Part shown: positions 9,476-19,617 of the stretch, one piece after another
How positions within the stretch are numbered: the first letter of the stretch is position 1
How the letters are laid out: each line of letters opens with the position of its first letter
From: Paenibacillus brevis
GTDB taxonomy: Bacteria; Bacillota; Bacilli; Paenibacillales; Paenibacillaceae
DNA: 64,000 nt
Assembly: GCF_018919145.1 (NCBI RefSeq)
Contig: NZ_JAHLQJ010000004.1
Coordinates: forward strand, 186,001 to 250,000
Direction of reading: 5' to 3'
Translations under genes and position numbers: made by a program
Notes under the pieces: model-generated
What the model was told of the DNA's origin: nothing
What the model saw: the letters and a program-made list of their open reading frames with translations, nothing else
Databases searched by the model: none

Positions 9476-9547
9476 TGCAATTAATTTACAACAGTGTGAT
9501 AGGCAAACTATAGACTCGTGACTCGTGTCCATTAAAGCGTATCAAAG

Positions 9548-10864
9548 CTAGTTATTTATTTGCTTCAACGGAATTAATACCTTCAGCTCAAACCAGTTGT
9601 CCTGCTGGCTGACATTGACTACGCCGCCGTATTTCTCTACGGCATATCGGATGCTCTTTAGCCCATACCCATGATCGAATGTGTCCGGTTTGGTCGTCTT
9701 GGGTAAATCCCCGTTCAACTCCAGCTCTCCCTCGAAGTAATTCTCAAAGCGGATCATCGTAAAGCCTTTTTGCGCAAAGACAGATACATGAATTAATCGT
9801 TTCTCCGCTTCCTCCATACGCTGTTCATACTCAATAGCATTATCCAGCGCATTGCCGAATATCGTGCAGATATCGATAACATCAATACCGTTTAACAGAC
9901 TGCCGTCAGCTACACAGGTCAGGGTAATCCCATGCTTGATGCAATACATATTCTTGCTGGCGAGCAGGGTATCGAGCACATGATTTCCGGTCTTGTTCTG
10001 AGCCTCGAAGTGCTTGATTTCGTCTTCCATCTTCTTAAGATAAGCATTCCGTTTATCGGCATCCTCTTCTGCTCGCACCGCAATAATCTGATTTTTCAAA
10101 TCATGATATTTGAAGTTGATCAGCTCGATGCTCTCCTTCGATTGCTGATACTGGGAATACTGATGCTGAAGAATATTCTGTACCGCCTTCAGCTCATGTC
10201 TGACGCGAAGATCATTAAGCTGAATGTGATAGGCATAAAGAATGGCGAAGCCGCCTAAATCAACTAATGTCCGTATATTCAGAATCTCTTGTGCATATTG
10301 CCCACTAAACGGGGTCTGCATGTTAACAAAGCTCAGATTACTGATGCCAAATACCGCAGCCCCGATAAAAACGGTCGACCAAAGCTCACGCTGACGGATT
10401 ACCAGTCTCCTTTCTTCTGGAATATGCTGTCTCTCCAGCAGCCAAATAATCAGGAAGAACCCACCATAAATCAATATCAATAACAGAGCTTCTTGCCAGA
10501 GCGGTACCGCTGCTCCTTGCCAGATAAATACATGCACCTGCCATTCCAGGGAAGCCACAAATTCCGCGGCAACAAAGGCCCTTACACTGAAATACCCTGC
10601 CTCTTGCGCACTGATGTCACAGCTTGCATAAATGAATAGGAACATCATGGCAATAGCGGTAATCATACATGGGATCCAAAAGTAAATCGGCAGCTCTTTC
10701 GTTAACAATAAAAAAACAGATTGAATTAGTAAAAAAACAACAGAGAACAACAGTAATCCTCTAAGCTTTAGGTGCTTCTTCAAGGGCAGGATGTACACGA
10801 TGCAGGCCAGCCACTCTGCCAAAGCCGTGTACAAACGGGGGATATCCGGAAGTACGGTATTCAT
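9548..10864 (-). CDS. GHKL-family sensor histidine kinase (AgrC-like)
   Basis: A 438-residue membrane sensor kinase that should phosphorylate the LytTR regulator encoded just upstream. The N-terminal half has about six membrane helices (residues 10-215), as in AgrC-type peptide sensors. A coiled coil leads to the phospho-acceptor region FKYHDLKNQ (His), then the ATP-binding domain with N-box GNALDNAIEYEQ and G-box HGYGLKSIRYAVEKYGG. The start ATG at 10862-10864 overlaps the regulator's stop codon as ATGA, with GGGGAG upstream; an upstream in-frame TTG is less likely. No signalling peptide gene of AgrD type and no AgrB protease was found in the window, so the stimulus is unknown. Confidence 0.92.
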   Translation of the reverse strand: MNTVLPDIPRLYTALAEWLACIVYILPLKKHLKLRGLLLFSVVFLLIQSVFLLLTKELPIYFWIPCMITAIAMMFLFIYASCDISAQEAGYFSVRAFVAAEFVASLEWQVHVFIWQGAAVPLWQEALLLILIYGGFFLIIWLLERQHIPEERRLVIRQRELWSTVFIGAAVFGISNLSFVNMQTPFSGQYAQEILNIRTLVDLGGFAILYAYHIQLNDLRVRHELKAVQNILQHQYSQYQQSKESIELINFKYHDLKNQIIAVRAEEDADKRNAYLKKMEDEIKHFEAQNKTGNHVLDTLLASKNMYCIKHGITLTCVADGSLLNGIDVIDICTIFGNALDNAIEYEQRMEEAEKRLIHVSVFAQKGFTMIRFENYFEGELELNGDLPKTTKPDTFDHGYGLKSIRYAVEKYGGVVNVSQQDNWFELKVLIPLKQINN

Positions 10865-11571
10865 TTGATCACTTCTCCCCAATAGTTGGATAAAGCCTCC
10901 ATGAACGCTTTGCGTTTGGGGCGGCTGATCAGCAAGGGCTTTCCTTTGACAATGGCAAACACATCATCCATCCCTTCCACATGCTCCAGGTTTATATAGT
11001 AGCCTTTATTGCCCCGGAAGAAGGGATACCCTGCAAGTTCATCCTCCAGTTCTTTCATCGTGCCAACGGTCTCCATCTCACCGGTCTTCGTTACAAATAC
11101 CAGCTTGTGTCCCAGGCTCTCAATATAGTAAATATCCGAAATGCGAAACCGCTTGACCCCGCCTTTGATCTTAAGCGTAATATAATGTTCTTCCCGACGC
11201 TTCATCCGTTCAATTGCCCGGTTCAATCGCTGGGAGAACTGAAAATAGGAGATCGGCTTCAGCACGTAATCAAGCGCGTCAACTGCGTATCCCTTAATCG
11301 CGTACTGCGCCATATTGGTAATAAAAATGATGACCACCTCGGAGTCCATCTTTCTGATTTCCTCCGCTGCCGCCATGCCGTCCATAAAGCGCATCTGTAC
11401 ATCCATCAGAATAATATCGAATTGGGCCTTGAAATCCTCAACAAATTCATCGCCGTCCTCGTAGGTCGCCAGTTCCATAATTTCACCAGTCTCTTGCTCG
11501 AACTGGTTCAGAAACCCTATGAGTTGCTCTTTGTAATGAGCCTCATCCTCAACAATTGCAATCCGGATCAT
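10861..11571 (-). CDS. LytTR-family response regulator (AgrA/LytR type)
   Basis: A 236-residue response regulator. The receiver domain occupies about residues 1-120, with acidic pocket VEDE and phospho-acceptor Asp57 in ILMDVQM. The C-terminal LytTR DNA-binding domain (about 135-232) contains YITLKIKGGVKRFRISDIYYIES and FFRGNKGYYINLEHV, typical of this beta-sheet fold that binds ACAGTT-type direct repeats. It is translated ahead of, and coupled to, its kinase through an ATGA overlap. Likely targets within the window are the repeat pairs at 7803-7834 and 13505-13536. A possible promoter (TATAAT, 11614-11619 on the minus strand, weak -35) lies upstream. RBS AAGGAGGGGC precedes ATG. Confidence 0.93.
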   Translation of the reverse strand: MIRIAIVEDEAHYKEQLIGFLNQFEQETGEIMELATYEDGDEFVEDFKAQFDIILMDVQMRFMDGMAAAEEIRKMDSEVVIIFITNMAQYAIKGYAVDALDYVLKPISYFQFSQRLNRAIERMKRREEHYITLKIKGGVKRFRISDIYYIESLGHKLVFVTKTGEMETVGTMKELEDELAGYPFFRGNKGYYINLEHVEGMDDVFAIVKGKPLLISRPKRKAFMEALSNYWGEVIK

Positions 11572-11613
11572 GTTGCCCCTCCTTACCCTTCATCAGGGAA
11601 CAAAAATACCATG

Positions 11614-11642
11614 ATTATAGCAAACAAAAGCACATCTTTCCA
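11614..11642 (-). promoter_or_regulatory. Candidate promoter of the two-component operon
   Basis: Minus-strand TATAAT (11614-11619) lies 17 bp from TGGAAA (11637-11642), a poor -35. No ACAGTT repeats are near it, so self-activation of the LytTR regulator is not indicated here. Confidence 0.45.
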
Positions 11643-11652
11643 CACGCACGAT

Positions 11653-13389
11653 CTATATCTTTTTAAACTTATTTACATGGTCATGTAGACGATTTACGAT
11701 TTCCTGATTATAGCTAACCTCCTCCGAGATGGTGGTCATAGATTCAAGTAAGCTCGATGTGCTTTCATTAGCATCAATCATTACATTTACCCCGTCCTCT
11801 ACGGCCAGACTGATTCCCCGGATGCCTTCGGCCATATTGGTTGAGATGCTCCTTAATTCTTCTGATTGGCTCGTAAAGCGCGATAGCATTAGATTGATGT
11901 TCCCCACATCAGCCTTATAATTATTAGCCGTATCTACAAAGTTAGCGTAGTCATCCAGTACCCTGCCTGAGATATAAGACATAATCATATTGGCGTTATC
12001 AACAAGCTCCTTCACCGAATCTGTCACCAATGCGCTAATCGTCTGGATATCGCTCGCGGTATGTTTCGTATTTTCTGACAGTTTTCTGATTTCATCCGCT
12101 ACAACGGCAAAGCCCTTTCCGGATTCTCCAACTCTTGCCGCCTCAATAGAAGCATTTAGAGCCAAGAGATTCGTTTGGGTGGAAATATCCAGGATATTCG
12201 AGGTGAGCTCGTTAATTTTCTCCACAGACCGGCTATTCAATATCGCAGTCGACATCGCTTGCTCAATATCCTCCACTACAGTTATCGTCTGCAGCTTGCT
12301 TTGGTTGGACTGTGAATGGATATGCTCGGCACGATCGAGAATATGGGCAACCTGATCATAATTGGCGCCGGCATCATCTGCAATAAGATTTGCTGCCGAC
12401 AGAATGAGCTGGGCTCCATGATCGATGTCCTGAATGGTGCTGCTAATTTCCTCCATGCTTGCTGTCATTTCATTTAAACCTGCCGATATGGTTGTTGTAG
12501 CGTCTGTGGAAGCCAAAATATTGTTGCTAATGTTCTCAGCCGATTGATGAATTTGATTGGAACCCAGCTTTATAGAAAGCATGGCACTCTGCAATGTCTC
12601 CAAAAAACGATTCATTCCTTTAGCCATCCGCCCGATTTCATTCTCTGCATGATCCTCTAGTCTAACCGTCAGATCCCCCTCATTATGCTCCAGACTATGG
12701 ATGATATGATCGAGACTTTTACTTGCTGTGTTAATTGGACGAATGATCGCTTTCAAGACGAACCTAAAGGCAACAACAACAGAAATTAAGAAAAGAACGG
12801 CCATGGCATAAATGATCATGGAGGACCTTGTTACTCTGGAATCAATGAGTGTTTTCTCATGAGCAATGCTACTGTCCAATACGGCTTGAAATTGAGCTTC
12901 CGCTTCCTGCATGGCTCCTGCGAGACGATCCAATTCGATGTAGCTCTCTTTCGCTGATGCCCCGCCCCCTTGAGCAACCTGATCCAGCATTAGAGCAGCC
13001 TGACTTAAATACGCTTCTATTGAATCCTGATAAGGCAGGTATGAAGCTCGGAGCGTGTCGTCCATTGCTTTTTTAGAGAACTCCTCTGTCACAGCGGCTA
13101 TCGCATTGGCGCTGGCTATTGCCTGCTCAACAATCCTTTGCGTTGCTGATCCTTCTTCCTTCGCACTTTCGTCGCCCCAAAAGGCTGCCTGAACAGACAA
13201 ATCAATCCGGCCTAAATCTTTAGCTAATTTCAACTGCTCATTCTCCAGAACCAGAAAAGAATTTGAAAATAAAGTGGCGGATAATTGCACTTGAGAATTG
13301 GTAATCCCGCTGATTAAGGTGTTTAAGACAAATAGGAATGTGAGGATAAAAAGCACAAGTTTGATCTGAAAAGAAATAGTTTTCCGCAT
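11653..13389 (-). CDS. Methyl-accepting chemotaxis protein
   Basis: A 578-residue chemoreceptor. It has a first membrane helix (about 9-30), an extracellular helical sensor of about 155 residues resembling a four-helix bundle, a second membrane helix ([21 protein letters not shown]), a HAMP linker, and a long cytoplasmic coiled coil. The highly conserved hairpin tip is present as [32 protein letters not shown] (only partly quoted families differ little here), where CheA and CheW dock. The ligand is unknown. It lies downstream of its own LytTR-type operator (13469-13536) and next to the two-component genes, so receptor production may be switched by the same signal. RBS GGGAGCG precedes ATG. 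Confidence 0.93.
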   Translation of the reverse strand: MRKTISFQIKLVLFILTFLFVLNTLISGITNSQVQLSATLFSNSFLVLENEQLKLAKDLGRIDLSVQAAFWGDESAKEEGSATQRIVEQAIASANAIAAVTEEFSKKAMDDTLRASYLPYQDSIEAYLSQAALMLDQVAQGGGASAKESYIELDRLAGAMQEAEAQFQAVLDSSIAHEKTLIDSRVTRSSMIIYAMAVLFLISVVVAFRFVLKAIIRPINTASKSLDHIIHSLEHNEGDLTVRLEDHAENEIGRMAKGMNRFLETLQSAMLSIKLGSNQIHQSAENISNNILASTDATTTISAGLNEMTASMEEISSTIQDIDHGAQLILSAANLIADDAGANYDQVAHILDRAEHIHSQSNQSKLQTITVVEDIEQAMSTAILNSRSVEKINELTSNILDISTQTNLLALNASIEAARVGESGKGFAVVADEIRKLSENTKHTASDIQTISALVTDSVKELVDNANMIMSYISGRVLDDYANFVDTANNYKADVGNINLMLSRFTSQSEELRSISTNMAEGIRGISLAVEDGVNVMIDANESTSSLLESMTTISEEVSYNQEIVNRLHDHVNKFKKI

Positions 13390-13468
13390 GCACTAACGCT
13401 CCCTGATCGTTCTATTTGTATAAAAGCGCATTCATTCTTACTTAGGCGCTCTTACCCCATACTAAGAA

Positions 13469-13536
13469 AATGTAGCATAAAGCATTTCCTAAAATGGGCT
13501 GCTTGCTCAAACTGTATAAATTACTGCATAAACTGT
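13469..13536 (-). promoter_or_regulatory. LytTR-type operator and promoter of the chemoreceptor gene
   Basis: Minus-strand direct repeats ACAGTTTATGC (13526-13536) and ACAGTTTGAGC (13505-13515) are 21 bp apart and differ at two positions. A candidate -10, TACATT (13469-13474), is exactly 32 nt from the proximal repeat core, the same geometry as in front of the GH3 gene at 7767-7834. This agreement of both sequence and spacing at two separate loci supports control by the neighbouring LytTR regulator. Confidence 0.75.
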
Positions 13537-13567
13537 CATTATGATTTAAGAAGCACTGAGCACAAAA

Positions 13568-13598
13568 AAACAGCAGTCAAATAGCTGATCTGCTGTTT
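13568..13598 (-). terminator. Rho-independent terminator after the TetR gene
   Basis: AAACAGCAG (13568-13576) and CTGCTGTTT (13590-13598) form a 9-bp stem. On the minus strand it runs into a T7 tract. It ends the TetR/metallohydrolase transcript. Confidence 0.8.
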
Positions 13599-13609
13599 AT
13601 CCAAAGCGT

Positions 13610-14188
13610 TTATGATTTGAAGGAATCAGGATTTTTGACGCCGGCCAGAAAAGTATCCACCATGAGCCGAAAGGTAACGTCCAGCTCGAGCGGCAGTCCG
13701 AAGCCGCCCTGCTGTTCCAGCGTTACGAACCCATGCAGCAGACTGCGGATCGTCCGCACAGCATGAACGGCGCTGTCGCCGGCCAGTCCGTAACCGTCCA
13801 TCGTCCGGTAAATTTGCTCCAGCACTCTTTCCCCGGCTTGCTCCAAGAGCTCGTCGCCGGGAGACGGCGCCGCTTGCAGCGCTTGGTATAAGCCGGGATG
13901 CGCACGGGCGAAGCCGAGGTACGCACGGCTGAATGCCCGGACTGCGTCATCGTCGGACAGTCCGGCGACCTCTCCCTCAAGCCGGACGGCGAGCTCTTCC
14001 AGGCCGCGATGCGCAAGCAAGCGGCGCAGCTCGGGCAGTCCGGCGACATGGTTGTACAGGGAGGGAGGACGGATCTTCAGCTTCTGAGCAAGCGTCGCCA
14101 GCGTCACCGCCTCGAAGCCCTCCGCATCGGCCAGCTCGGCGGCGGCGTTAAGCAAGGTAGGCAAATCAAGACCGATTCTCGGGGACAT
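13610..14188 (-). CDS. TetR-family transcriptional regulator with WHG-type C-terminal domain
   Basis: A 192-residue repressor. The N-terminal helix-turn-helix is seen in FEAVTLATLAQKLKIRPPSLYNHVAGLPELRRLL, followed by an all-helical ligand and dimerisation domain of the WHG type. The gene overlaps the end of the metallohydrolase gene by about 20 bp, so translation is probably coupled. ATG at 14186-14188 is preferred, with AAAGGAG upstream; an in-frame GTG at 14200 sits directly on that ribosome site. The likely operators are two 15-bp palindromes at 14945-14983 in the promoter of the operon, giving self-repression. Base composition is clearly richer in GC than the genes to its left. The inducer is unknown. 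Confidence 0.88.
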   Translation of the reverse strand: MSPRIGLDLPTLLNAAAELADAEGFEAVTLATLAQKLKIRPPSLYNHVAGLPELRRLLAHRGLEELAVRLEGEVAGLSDDDAVRAFSRAYLGFARAHPGLYQALQAAPSPGDELLEQAGERVLEQIYRTMDGYGLAGDSAVHAVRTIRSLLHGFVTLEQQGGFGLPLELDVTFRLMVDTFLAGVKNPDSFKS

Positions 14189-14921
14189 GAGGCTGTGCAC
14201 TCCTTTGCTTTATGATCGCATGCTCCGCTTCAACGATGGCGCGGTCGAAGGCTTGCGAGGGATCGCTGAGCATACGGCCGTGCCCGACCGCGAGCAGCGA
14301 CGGTTTCAGCGCTTGCAGCTTGCGGGCGCTGGCAAGCGCCTCTTCCTTGTTCCATGTCGCCATGGCCGGGAACGGGAACCATGGCTTGATCTGCCCCGAC
14401 ACGGCTACGCCGCCCCTGGTCTGCATGGCGTCTCCCGCGATCAGCGCATCGTTGCGCGTATCCAGAAAGGACATCGAGCCCGGTGTGTGTCCCGGTGTCG
14501 CGATGGTAAGCAGGGAGCCAACCCGGTCGCCGTCCCGCAGCAAAACTTCCGGCTCTGCGGCGATCTTGCCCGGCTTCGGCACGCCGCCTCGAATCTCTGT
14601 AGACGGCTCATGCGCGTCCAGGCTTCTGTCCCCGGCGAGCAGCCGGGCGTCACGCGCGGAGATGTGCAGCTTCGCAGCAGGCAGCGCCCGCTTCAGCGCA
14701 TCCACCGCGCCGATATGGTCACTGTGCGCGTGAGTAAGCACGATTCGTACAACCGGTTTGCCGATGCGCGCAGCCGCCTCCAGAATATCCTTCGCGCTAT
14801 AAGGTAGCGCCGCATCAATCAAAGTCAGGCCATCCTCTTCCTCCACCAAATAAGCATTCACCGGAAAGATGCGCGGCATCCATGTCAATTGCCATACCGT
14901 CTTTTCATGTATCACTCTCAT
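14166..14921 (-). CDS. MBL-fold metallohydrolase
   Basis: A 251-residue metallo-beta-lactamase-fold hydrolase of the glyoxalase II/quorum-lactonase-like group. The metal motif THAHSDHIGAV (HxHxDH) is intact, followed by ATPGHTPGSMSF and LIAGDAM, which carry the further metal-binding His and Asp, and a late VGHGRML histidine. The start at 14919-14921 is chosen because AAAGGAGA lies 7 nt upstream; an earlier in-frame codon at 14942 falls in the operator region. It is first in a two-gene unit with a TetR regulator and is presumably induced by a compound sensed by that protein. Substrate unknown; a lactone, thioester or similar small molecule is plausible. Confidence 0.88.
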   Translation of the reverse strand: MRVIHEKTVWQLTWMPRIFPVNAYLVEEEDGLTLIDAALPYSAKDILEAAARIGKPVVRIVLTHAHSDHIGAVDALKRALPAAKLHISARDARLLAGDRSLDAHEPSTEIRGGVPKPGKIAAEPEVLLRDGDRVGSLLTIATPGHTPGSMSFLDTRNDALIAGDAMQTRGGVAVSGQIKPWFPFPAMATWNKEEALASARKLQALKPSLLAVGHGRMLSDPSQAFDRAIVEAEHAIIKQRSAQPHVPENRS

Positions 14922-14944
14922 ATCGGGCTCTCCTTTCGCCAAAA

Positions 14945-14991
14945 ACTAATGCTATTAGTTTTATAATAACTAATAGCATTAGTTTTTGCAA
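14945..14991 (-). promoter_or_regulatory. Promoter with two tandem TetR-type palindromic operators
   Basis: A minus-strand promoter TTGCAA (14986-14991) - 17 bp - TATTAT (14963-14968) is overlaid by two 15-bp palindromes: ACTAATAGCATTAGT (14969-14983), filling the spacer, and ACTAATGCTATTAGT (14945-14959), covering the start-site region. Their centres are 24 bp apart and the whole block is itself nearly palindromic. The position is ideal for repression by the TetR protein encoded downstream. Confidence 0.82.
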
Positions 14992-15036
14992 GCCCAATAT
15001 TTAATGAGGCGCCTGTGCTGTCTTCCCGTGTGCTGC

Positions 15037-15795
15037 TTAGGCTTTTTTGCTGCAAAAGGCTACATAATAAAGATCCTTTCCCGCGGTGTTAAAAAAGCTG
15101 TACATCTTCTTGAATTGCTCCCGGTTCTCTTTCTTAAGTCCGTTCTTCGCAATCCGAAGCGTTCCAATCAGCCCTTCGTCCCGGATCATCCCTTTGATAC
15201 TCATTAAGGACATCGGACCGCTTGTATTCTCCGCTCTCGCAAAGCCCCGAGAATACAACAGCGATTCCCACTGAGGAATCGGCATTGGCGATACATTCAC
15301 ATGGATGGTATGGCGAAGCTCCTCCAGCAAGCTTGTCATGTCCTCTTTGTAGAACGTAATATCATGAGTCAGCAGAACTCCGCCCGGCTTCAGCACTCTG
15401 AAATACTCCGCAACCGCTTTTTCCTTGGCTGCCTGATTGAGCATCGTCAGCATAGCTTCGTTAATGACCACATCAAAGCTCTCATCCTCGAACGGCAGCT
15501 TCATCGCATTGGCCTGACGCACTTCGATATAGCTCTCAACACCTGCTTTGTTAATATTTTTCCGGGCCTTCTCCAACGCTTTGGAATCCATATCCACGCC
15601 GATAATGGAGCACTGATATTCCTTCGCCAGCTGGATCGAGGTCGTACACATATTGCACGCCACCTCAAGCACTCGGGAATCCTTGCTCAACTTGGCTTGC
15701 TGGATTAACCATTCCGTAGCGACAGCACCTCCCGGACGCAGTCTTTTCTTTCCCAGCTTGGCAAGAAAATTATGGCCTACCTCTTCTTTTTTCAT
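15037..15795 (-). CDS. Class I SAM-dependent methyltransferase
   Basis: A 252-residue Rossmann-fold methyltransferase. SAM-binding motif I reads VLEVACNMCTTS, followed by the acidic strand end GVDMD, then a central FDVVINEAMLTML and LKPGGVLLTHDI. The ATG at 15793-15795 is preferred since AAGGAG lies about 7 nt upstream, whereas the longer frame from 15831 has no site. The substrate cannot be told; small-molecule methylation is more likely than nucleic acid. It is divergent from a Crp/Fnr regulator and a Fur-type palindrome lies between the two start codons, so iron or another metal may influence it. Confidence 0.85.
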   Translation of the reverse strand: MKKEEVGHNFLAKLGKKRLRPGGAVATEWLIQQAKLSKDSRVLEVACNMCTTSIQLAKEYQCSIIGVDMDSKALEKARKNINKAGVESYIEVRQANAMKLPFEDESFDVVINEAMLTMLNQAAKEKAVAEYFRVLKPGGVLLTHDITFYKEDMTSLLEELRHTIHVNVSPMPIPQWESLLYSRGFARAENTSGPMSLMSIKGMIRDEGLIGTLRIAKNGLKKENREQFKKMYSFFNTAGKDLYYVAFCSKKA

Positions 15796-15874
15796 CCTTG
15801 CTCTCCTTCCCATGACCTTGGTCCGCTTCATGCATTGAATGATCTATAGAAGCTGATATAATGAAAATAAGCTA

Positions 15875-15889
15875 TGAGAATGATTCTCA
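15875..15889. promoter_or_regulatory. Fur/PerR-family box between divergent genes
   Basis: TGAGAAT-G-ATTCTCA is a perfect 7-1-7 palindrome matching the Bacillus Fur/PerR/Zur box pattern (TGATAAT-N-ATTATCA) with one symmetric change in each arm that is common in Fur sites. It is midway between the methyltransferase and Crp/Fnr genes and could control either or both. Confidence 0.7.
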
Positions 15890-15952
15890 TCAAAAGATTA
15901 TAGCAGAGAGCGGTTCCGCGCTCTGTTGCCATAGCAACGGGAGGCTAAATAA

Positions 15953-16630
15953 ATGCAGGATTATTTCGATAAAATCGGGAGCAGTCGTCTATTCAGCGGA
16001 TTTTCAAGAGATGAAATGGTGCGGGCCTTAAGCTGTCTTGACGGAACCATCCGGCATTTGGACCGAAAGGAAATTCTGTTTCGAGAGGACGATCCCCTGG
16101 ATTCGGTCGGCATTATACTTAACGGACAAGTCCTCCTCTGCAAGGAAAATGCTTACGGAGTACGGTTTATCTTCTCGGACCTGGGCGAGGGAGAGATTGT
16201 GGGCGAGACCGCACTTCGCCATTCCAGGGAGAGCAGCGGCTATGAAGCTATGGCGGGCACCGACAGCAGCCTTTTATTTTTAAAAATAAACAAGATTATC
16301 ACTCCCGGACAGAATACCTGCTCCTTAAGAGGACGTATCATAGAAAATCTAATGGCCTTATTGCTGGACAACAATCGTTCCATGTATCAGAAGCTGGACC
16401 TCGTCTCCCATAAATCGCTCCGCGAGCGGATTCTGCATTATTTGGCGCTGCAATCCAAGAAGCACAATTCTTCTTCATTTGAAATCCCATTTTCCCGAAG
16501 TGACCTGGCGGATTATTTAAGTGTAGACCGCAGTGCATTATCGAGAGAGCTGCAGCGGATGGCCGAAGCGGGATTGATTCGTTTCTCTAAAAATTATTTT
16601 GAGCTGCTCGATCGAGAATTGATCCCCTAA
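15953..16630 (+). CDS. Crp/Fnr-family transcriptional regulator
   Basis: A 225-residue regulator with an N-terminal cyclic-nucleotide-binding-like beta barrel (about 15-125), a long dimer helix, and a C-terminal winged helix (about 150-215). The recognition region reads FSRSDLADYLSVDRSALSRELQRM. There is no N-terminal cysteine cluster, so an FNR-type iron-sulphur oxygen sensor is unlikely; the pattern resembles YeiL/Crp-like proteins in Firmicutes. GGGAGG lies 8 nt upstream of ATG. It is divergent from the methyltransferase with the Fur-like box at 15875-15889 in between. The signal sensed and its targets are unknown. Confidence 0.88.
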   Translation: MQDYFDKIGSSRLFSGFSRDEMVRALSCLDGTIRHLDRKEILFREDDPLDSVGIILNGQVLLCKENAYGVRFIFSDLGEGEIVGETALRHSRESSGYEAMAGTDSSLLFLKINKIITPGQNTCSLRGRIIENLMALLLDNNRSMYQKLDLVSHKSLRERILHYLALQSKKHNSSSFEIPFSRSDLADYLSVDRSALSRELQRMAEAGLIRFSKNYFELLDRELIP

Positions 16631-16633
16631 GCA

Positions 16634-16677
16634 AAAGGCCCCCAATCCTACTAGATAGAGTAGTTTTGGAGACCTTT
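16634..16677. terminator. Stem-loop between convergent genes
   Basis: The arm beginning AAAGGCCCCCAATCCTACT pairs imperfectly with the arm ending in GGAGACCTTT around AGATAG. It lies between the converging Crp/Fnr and 6-phospho-beta-glucosidase genes. T-tracts are short on both sides (CCTTTT on the minus strand), so it is a moderate bidirectional terminator candidate. Confidence 0.6.
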
Positions 16678-16707
16678 CCGCACCTATAAGCTTAAATGAT
16701 TGCGGTA

Positions 16708-18171
<1,464 letters not shown>

Positions 18172-18185
18172 TTATCTATATATTT

Positions 18186-19571
18186 TTAGTTGTCTTCTAC
18201 CGGATTTTCTTCAAATCCAACGATAAACGTGGTGATAGCCGCCGTGATAAAGGCGATGACAAAGGCAGCAGCTACCAGCCAGACATTCCCCGGTTCCCCG
18301 ATGAACATCGGCAGGGTCAGGAAGGACGGACCGCCCATGGCATAAGACTTGGCTCCAAAGAGTGCGGCAAACGATCCGCCGACCGCACCGCCGATTAAAG
18401 CGGCTAAGAACGGCTTTTTCAACCGTAAATTGACGCCGTATATCGCAGGCTCCGTGACACCGGACATCGCCGAGATTGTTGCAGACGCGGCAACGGTCTT
18501 CGTGTTCTTGTCCTTGGATTTCAGCCATACCCCGAATGCTGCACCGGCCTGGGCCATATTGGCACTGCCTGATACCGGGCTGATAAAGTTGTAGCCTACT
18601 CGGGAAATACCGTCGATCAGGACCGGCACCATCCCATGCTGCATCCCCGTCACGACTAACACGGAGTAAAGTGCGCCGTAAATCAAACCGGCGAAAATTC
18701 CGCCTTTATCAAACAGAATGCTGATAAATCCTGCGATATTATTGCCCAGGAACTGCGCAACAGGACCGATAGCAATCAGGGAGATCGGCGTCGCAATCAA
18801 AATAGTCACGGCCGGAACAATAATGATCTTCAGTGCAGAAGGCGTGAACCGGTCTACGAATCTCTCAATGTAAGACGCGAACCAAATCGTCAATACAATC
18901 GGCAATACGCTGCCGTTATATTTGATCAGGTTCATAGGAGCCCCAAGGAAATGCAACTGGGTTGTTCCCTCTGTCAGGAAATTCAAGAAGGTCGGATGAA
19001 GCATCGCTGCAGCTATGGCAACGGCTACATAAGTATTCATCTTGAAGATTTTAGCCGATGAAATCGCTAACAGAAACGGTAAAAAGGTAAATACGCCGTC
19101 ACTGATTGTGTTGAGGATCAAATAAGTTTCACTTTGATTGCTGAGTACCTTGACCGAGACCAACAGGGCGAGGATCGCTTTGATCAAGCCGGCGCCGGCT
19201 AATGCAGGTACGATAGGGTTGAATATGCCCGCAATCGTGTTCATGACCTTCGTCAGCGTCTTTTCTTTCGGACGTTCTGTCTTTGTATCCGATTTCACCG
19301 GAGCTGCTGAAGAACCGCCATTTGCCGAGTCAGACGTATATTCTACAAATTCCTTGTACACGTTCGAGACATTGGGACCGATTACAATTTGGACTTGACT
19401 GCCATTCTTAATGACGCCCAATACACCCTTTATTTTTTCAAGCTCCGGTTTGTTGACCTTGCTCACATCGATGATCTCCAAGCGCAAGCGAGTCATACAA
19501 TGTGTAGATTCTGCAATGTTGCTGCTGCCGCCGATATGATTCAGCACACTAGCGATTAAATCCTTATACAT
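18186..19571 (-). CDS. PTS beta-glucoside transporter, EIIBC
   Basis: A 461-residue membrane permease that imports and phosphorylates beta-glucosides. The EIIB domain is N-terminal, with phosphorylated Cys in ESTHCMTRLRL (about residue 25). A linker of charged and Ser/Ala residues (about 85-105) leads to the EIIC domain with about ten membrane segments and the substrate-loop motif SGVTEPAIYGVNLRLKKPF. The EIIA domain usually fused in BglP is absent; a free EIIA is encoded at 20526-21011. The ATG at 19569-19571 follows GGGGGAG. The promoter at 19618-19646 is very similar to that of the EIIA gene. Confidence 0.92.
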   Translation of the reverse strand: MYKDLIASVLNHIGGSSNIAESTHCMTRLRLEIIDVSKVNKPELEKIKGVLGVIKNGSQVQIVIGPNVSNVYKEFVEYTSDSANGGSSAAPVKSDTKTERPKEKTLTKVMNTIAGIFNPIVPALAGAGLIKAILALLVSVKVLSNQSETYLILNTISDGVFTFLPFLLAISSAKIFKMNTYVAVAIAAAMLHPTFLNFLTEGTTQLHFLGAPMNLIKYNGSVLPIVLTIWFASYIERFVDRFTPSALKIIIVPAVTILIATPISLIAIGPVAQFLGNNIAGFISILFDKGGIFAGLIYGALYSVLVVTGMQHGMVPVLIDGISRVGYNFISPVSGSANMAQAGAAFGVWLKSKDKNTKTVAASATISAMSGVTEPAIYGVNLRLKKPFLAALIGGAVGGSFAALFGAKSYAMGGPSFLTLPMFIGEPGNVWLVAAAFVIAFITAAITTFIVGFEENPVEDN

Positions 19572-19617
19572 GTTCTCCCCCATTTCGAAGTTGTTGGTTC
19601 TGGTTCGTTACAGCCAA

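Noticed and set aside
9548..11571. Complete agr-type quorum-sensing locus
   Set aside because: Kinase and regulator are AgrC/AgrA-like, but no AgrB protease or AgrD propeptide was found nearby, including short frames in the flanking gaps.
13898..14807. Long plus-strand frames opposite the TetR and metallohydrolase genes
   Set aside because: They mirror GC-rich codons of the genuine minus-strand genes, lack good ribosome sites and have no recognisable family.
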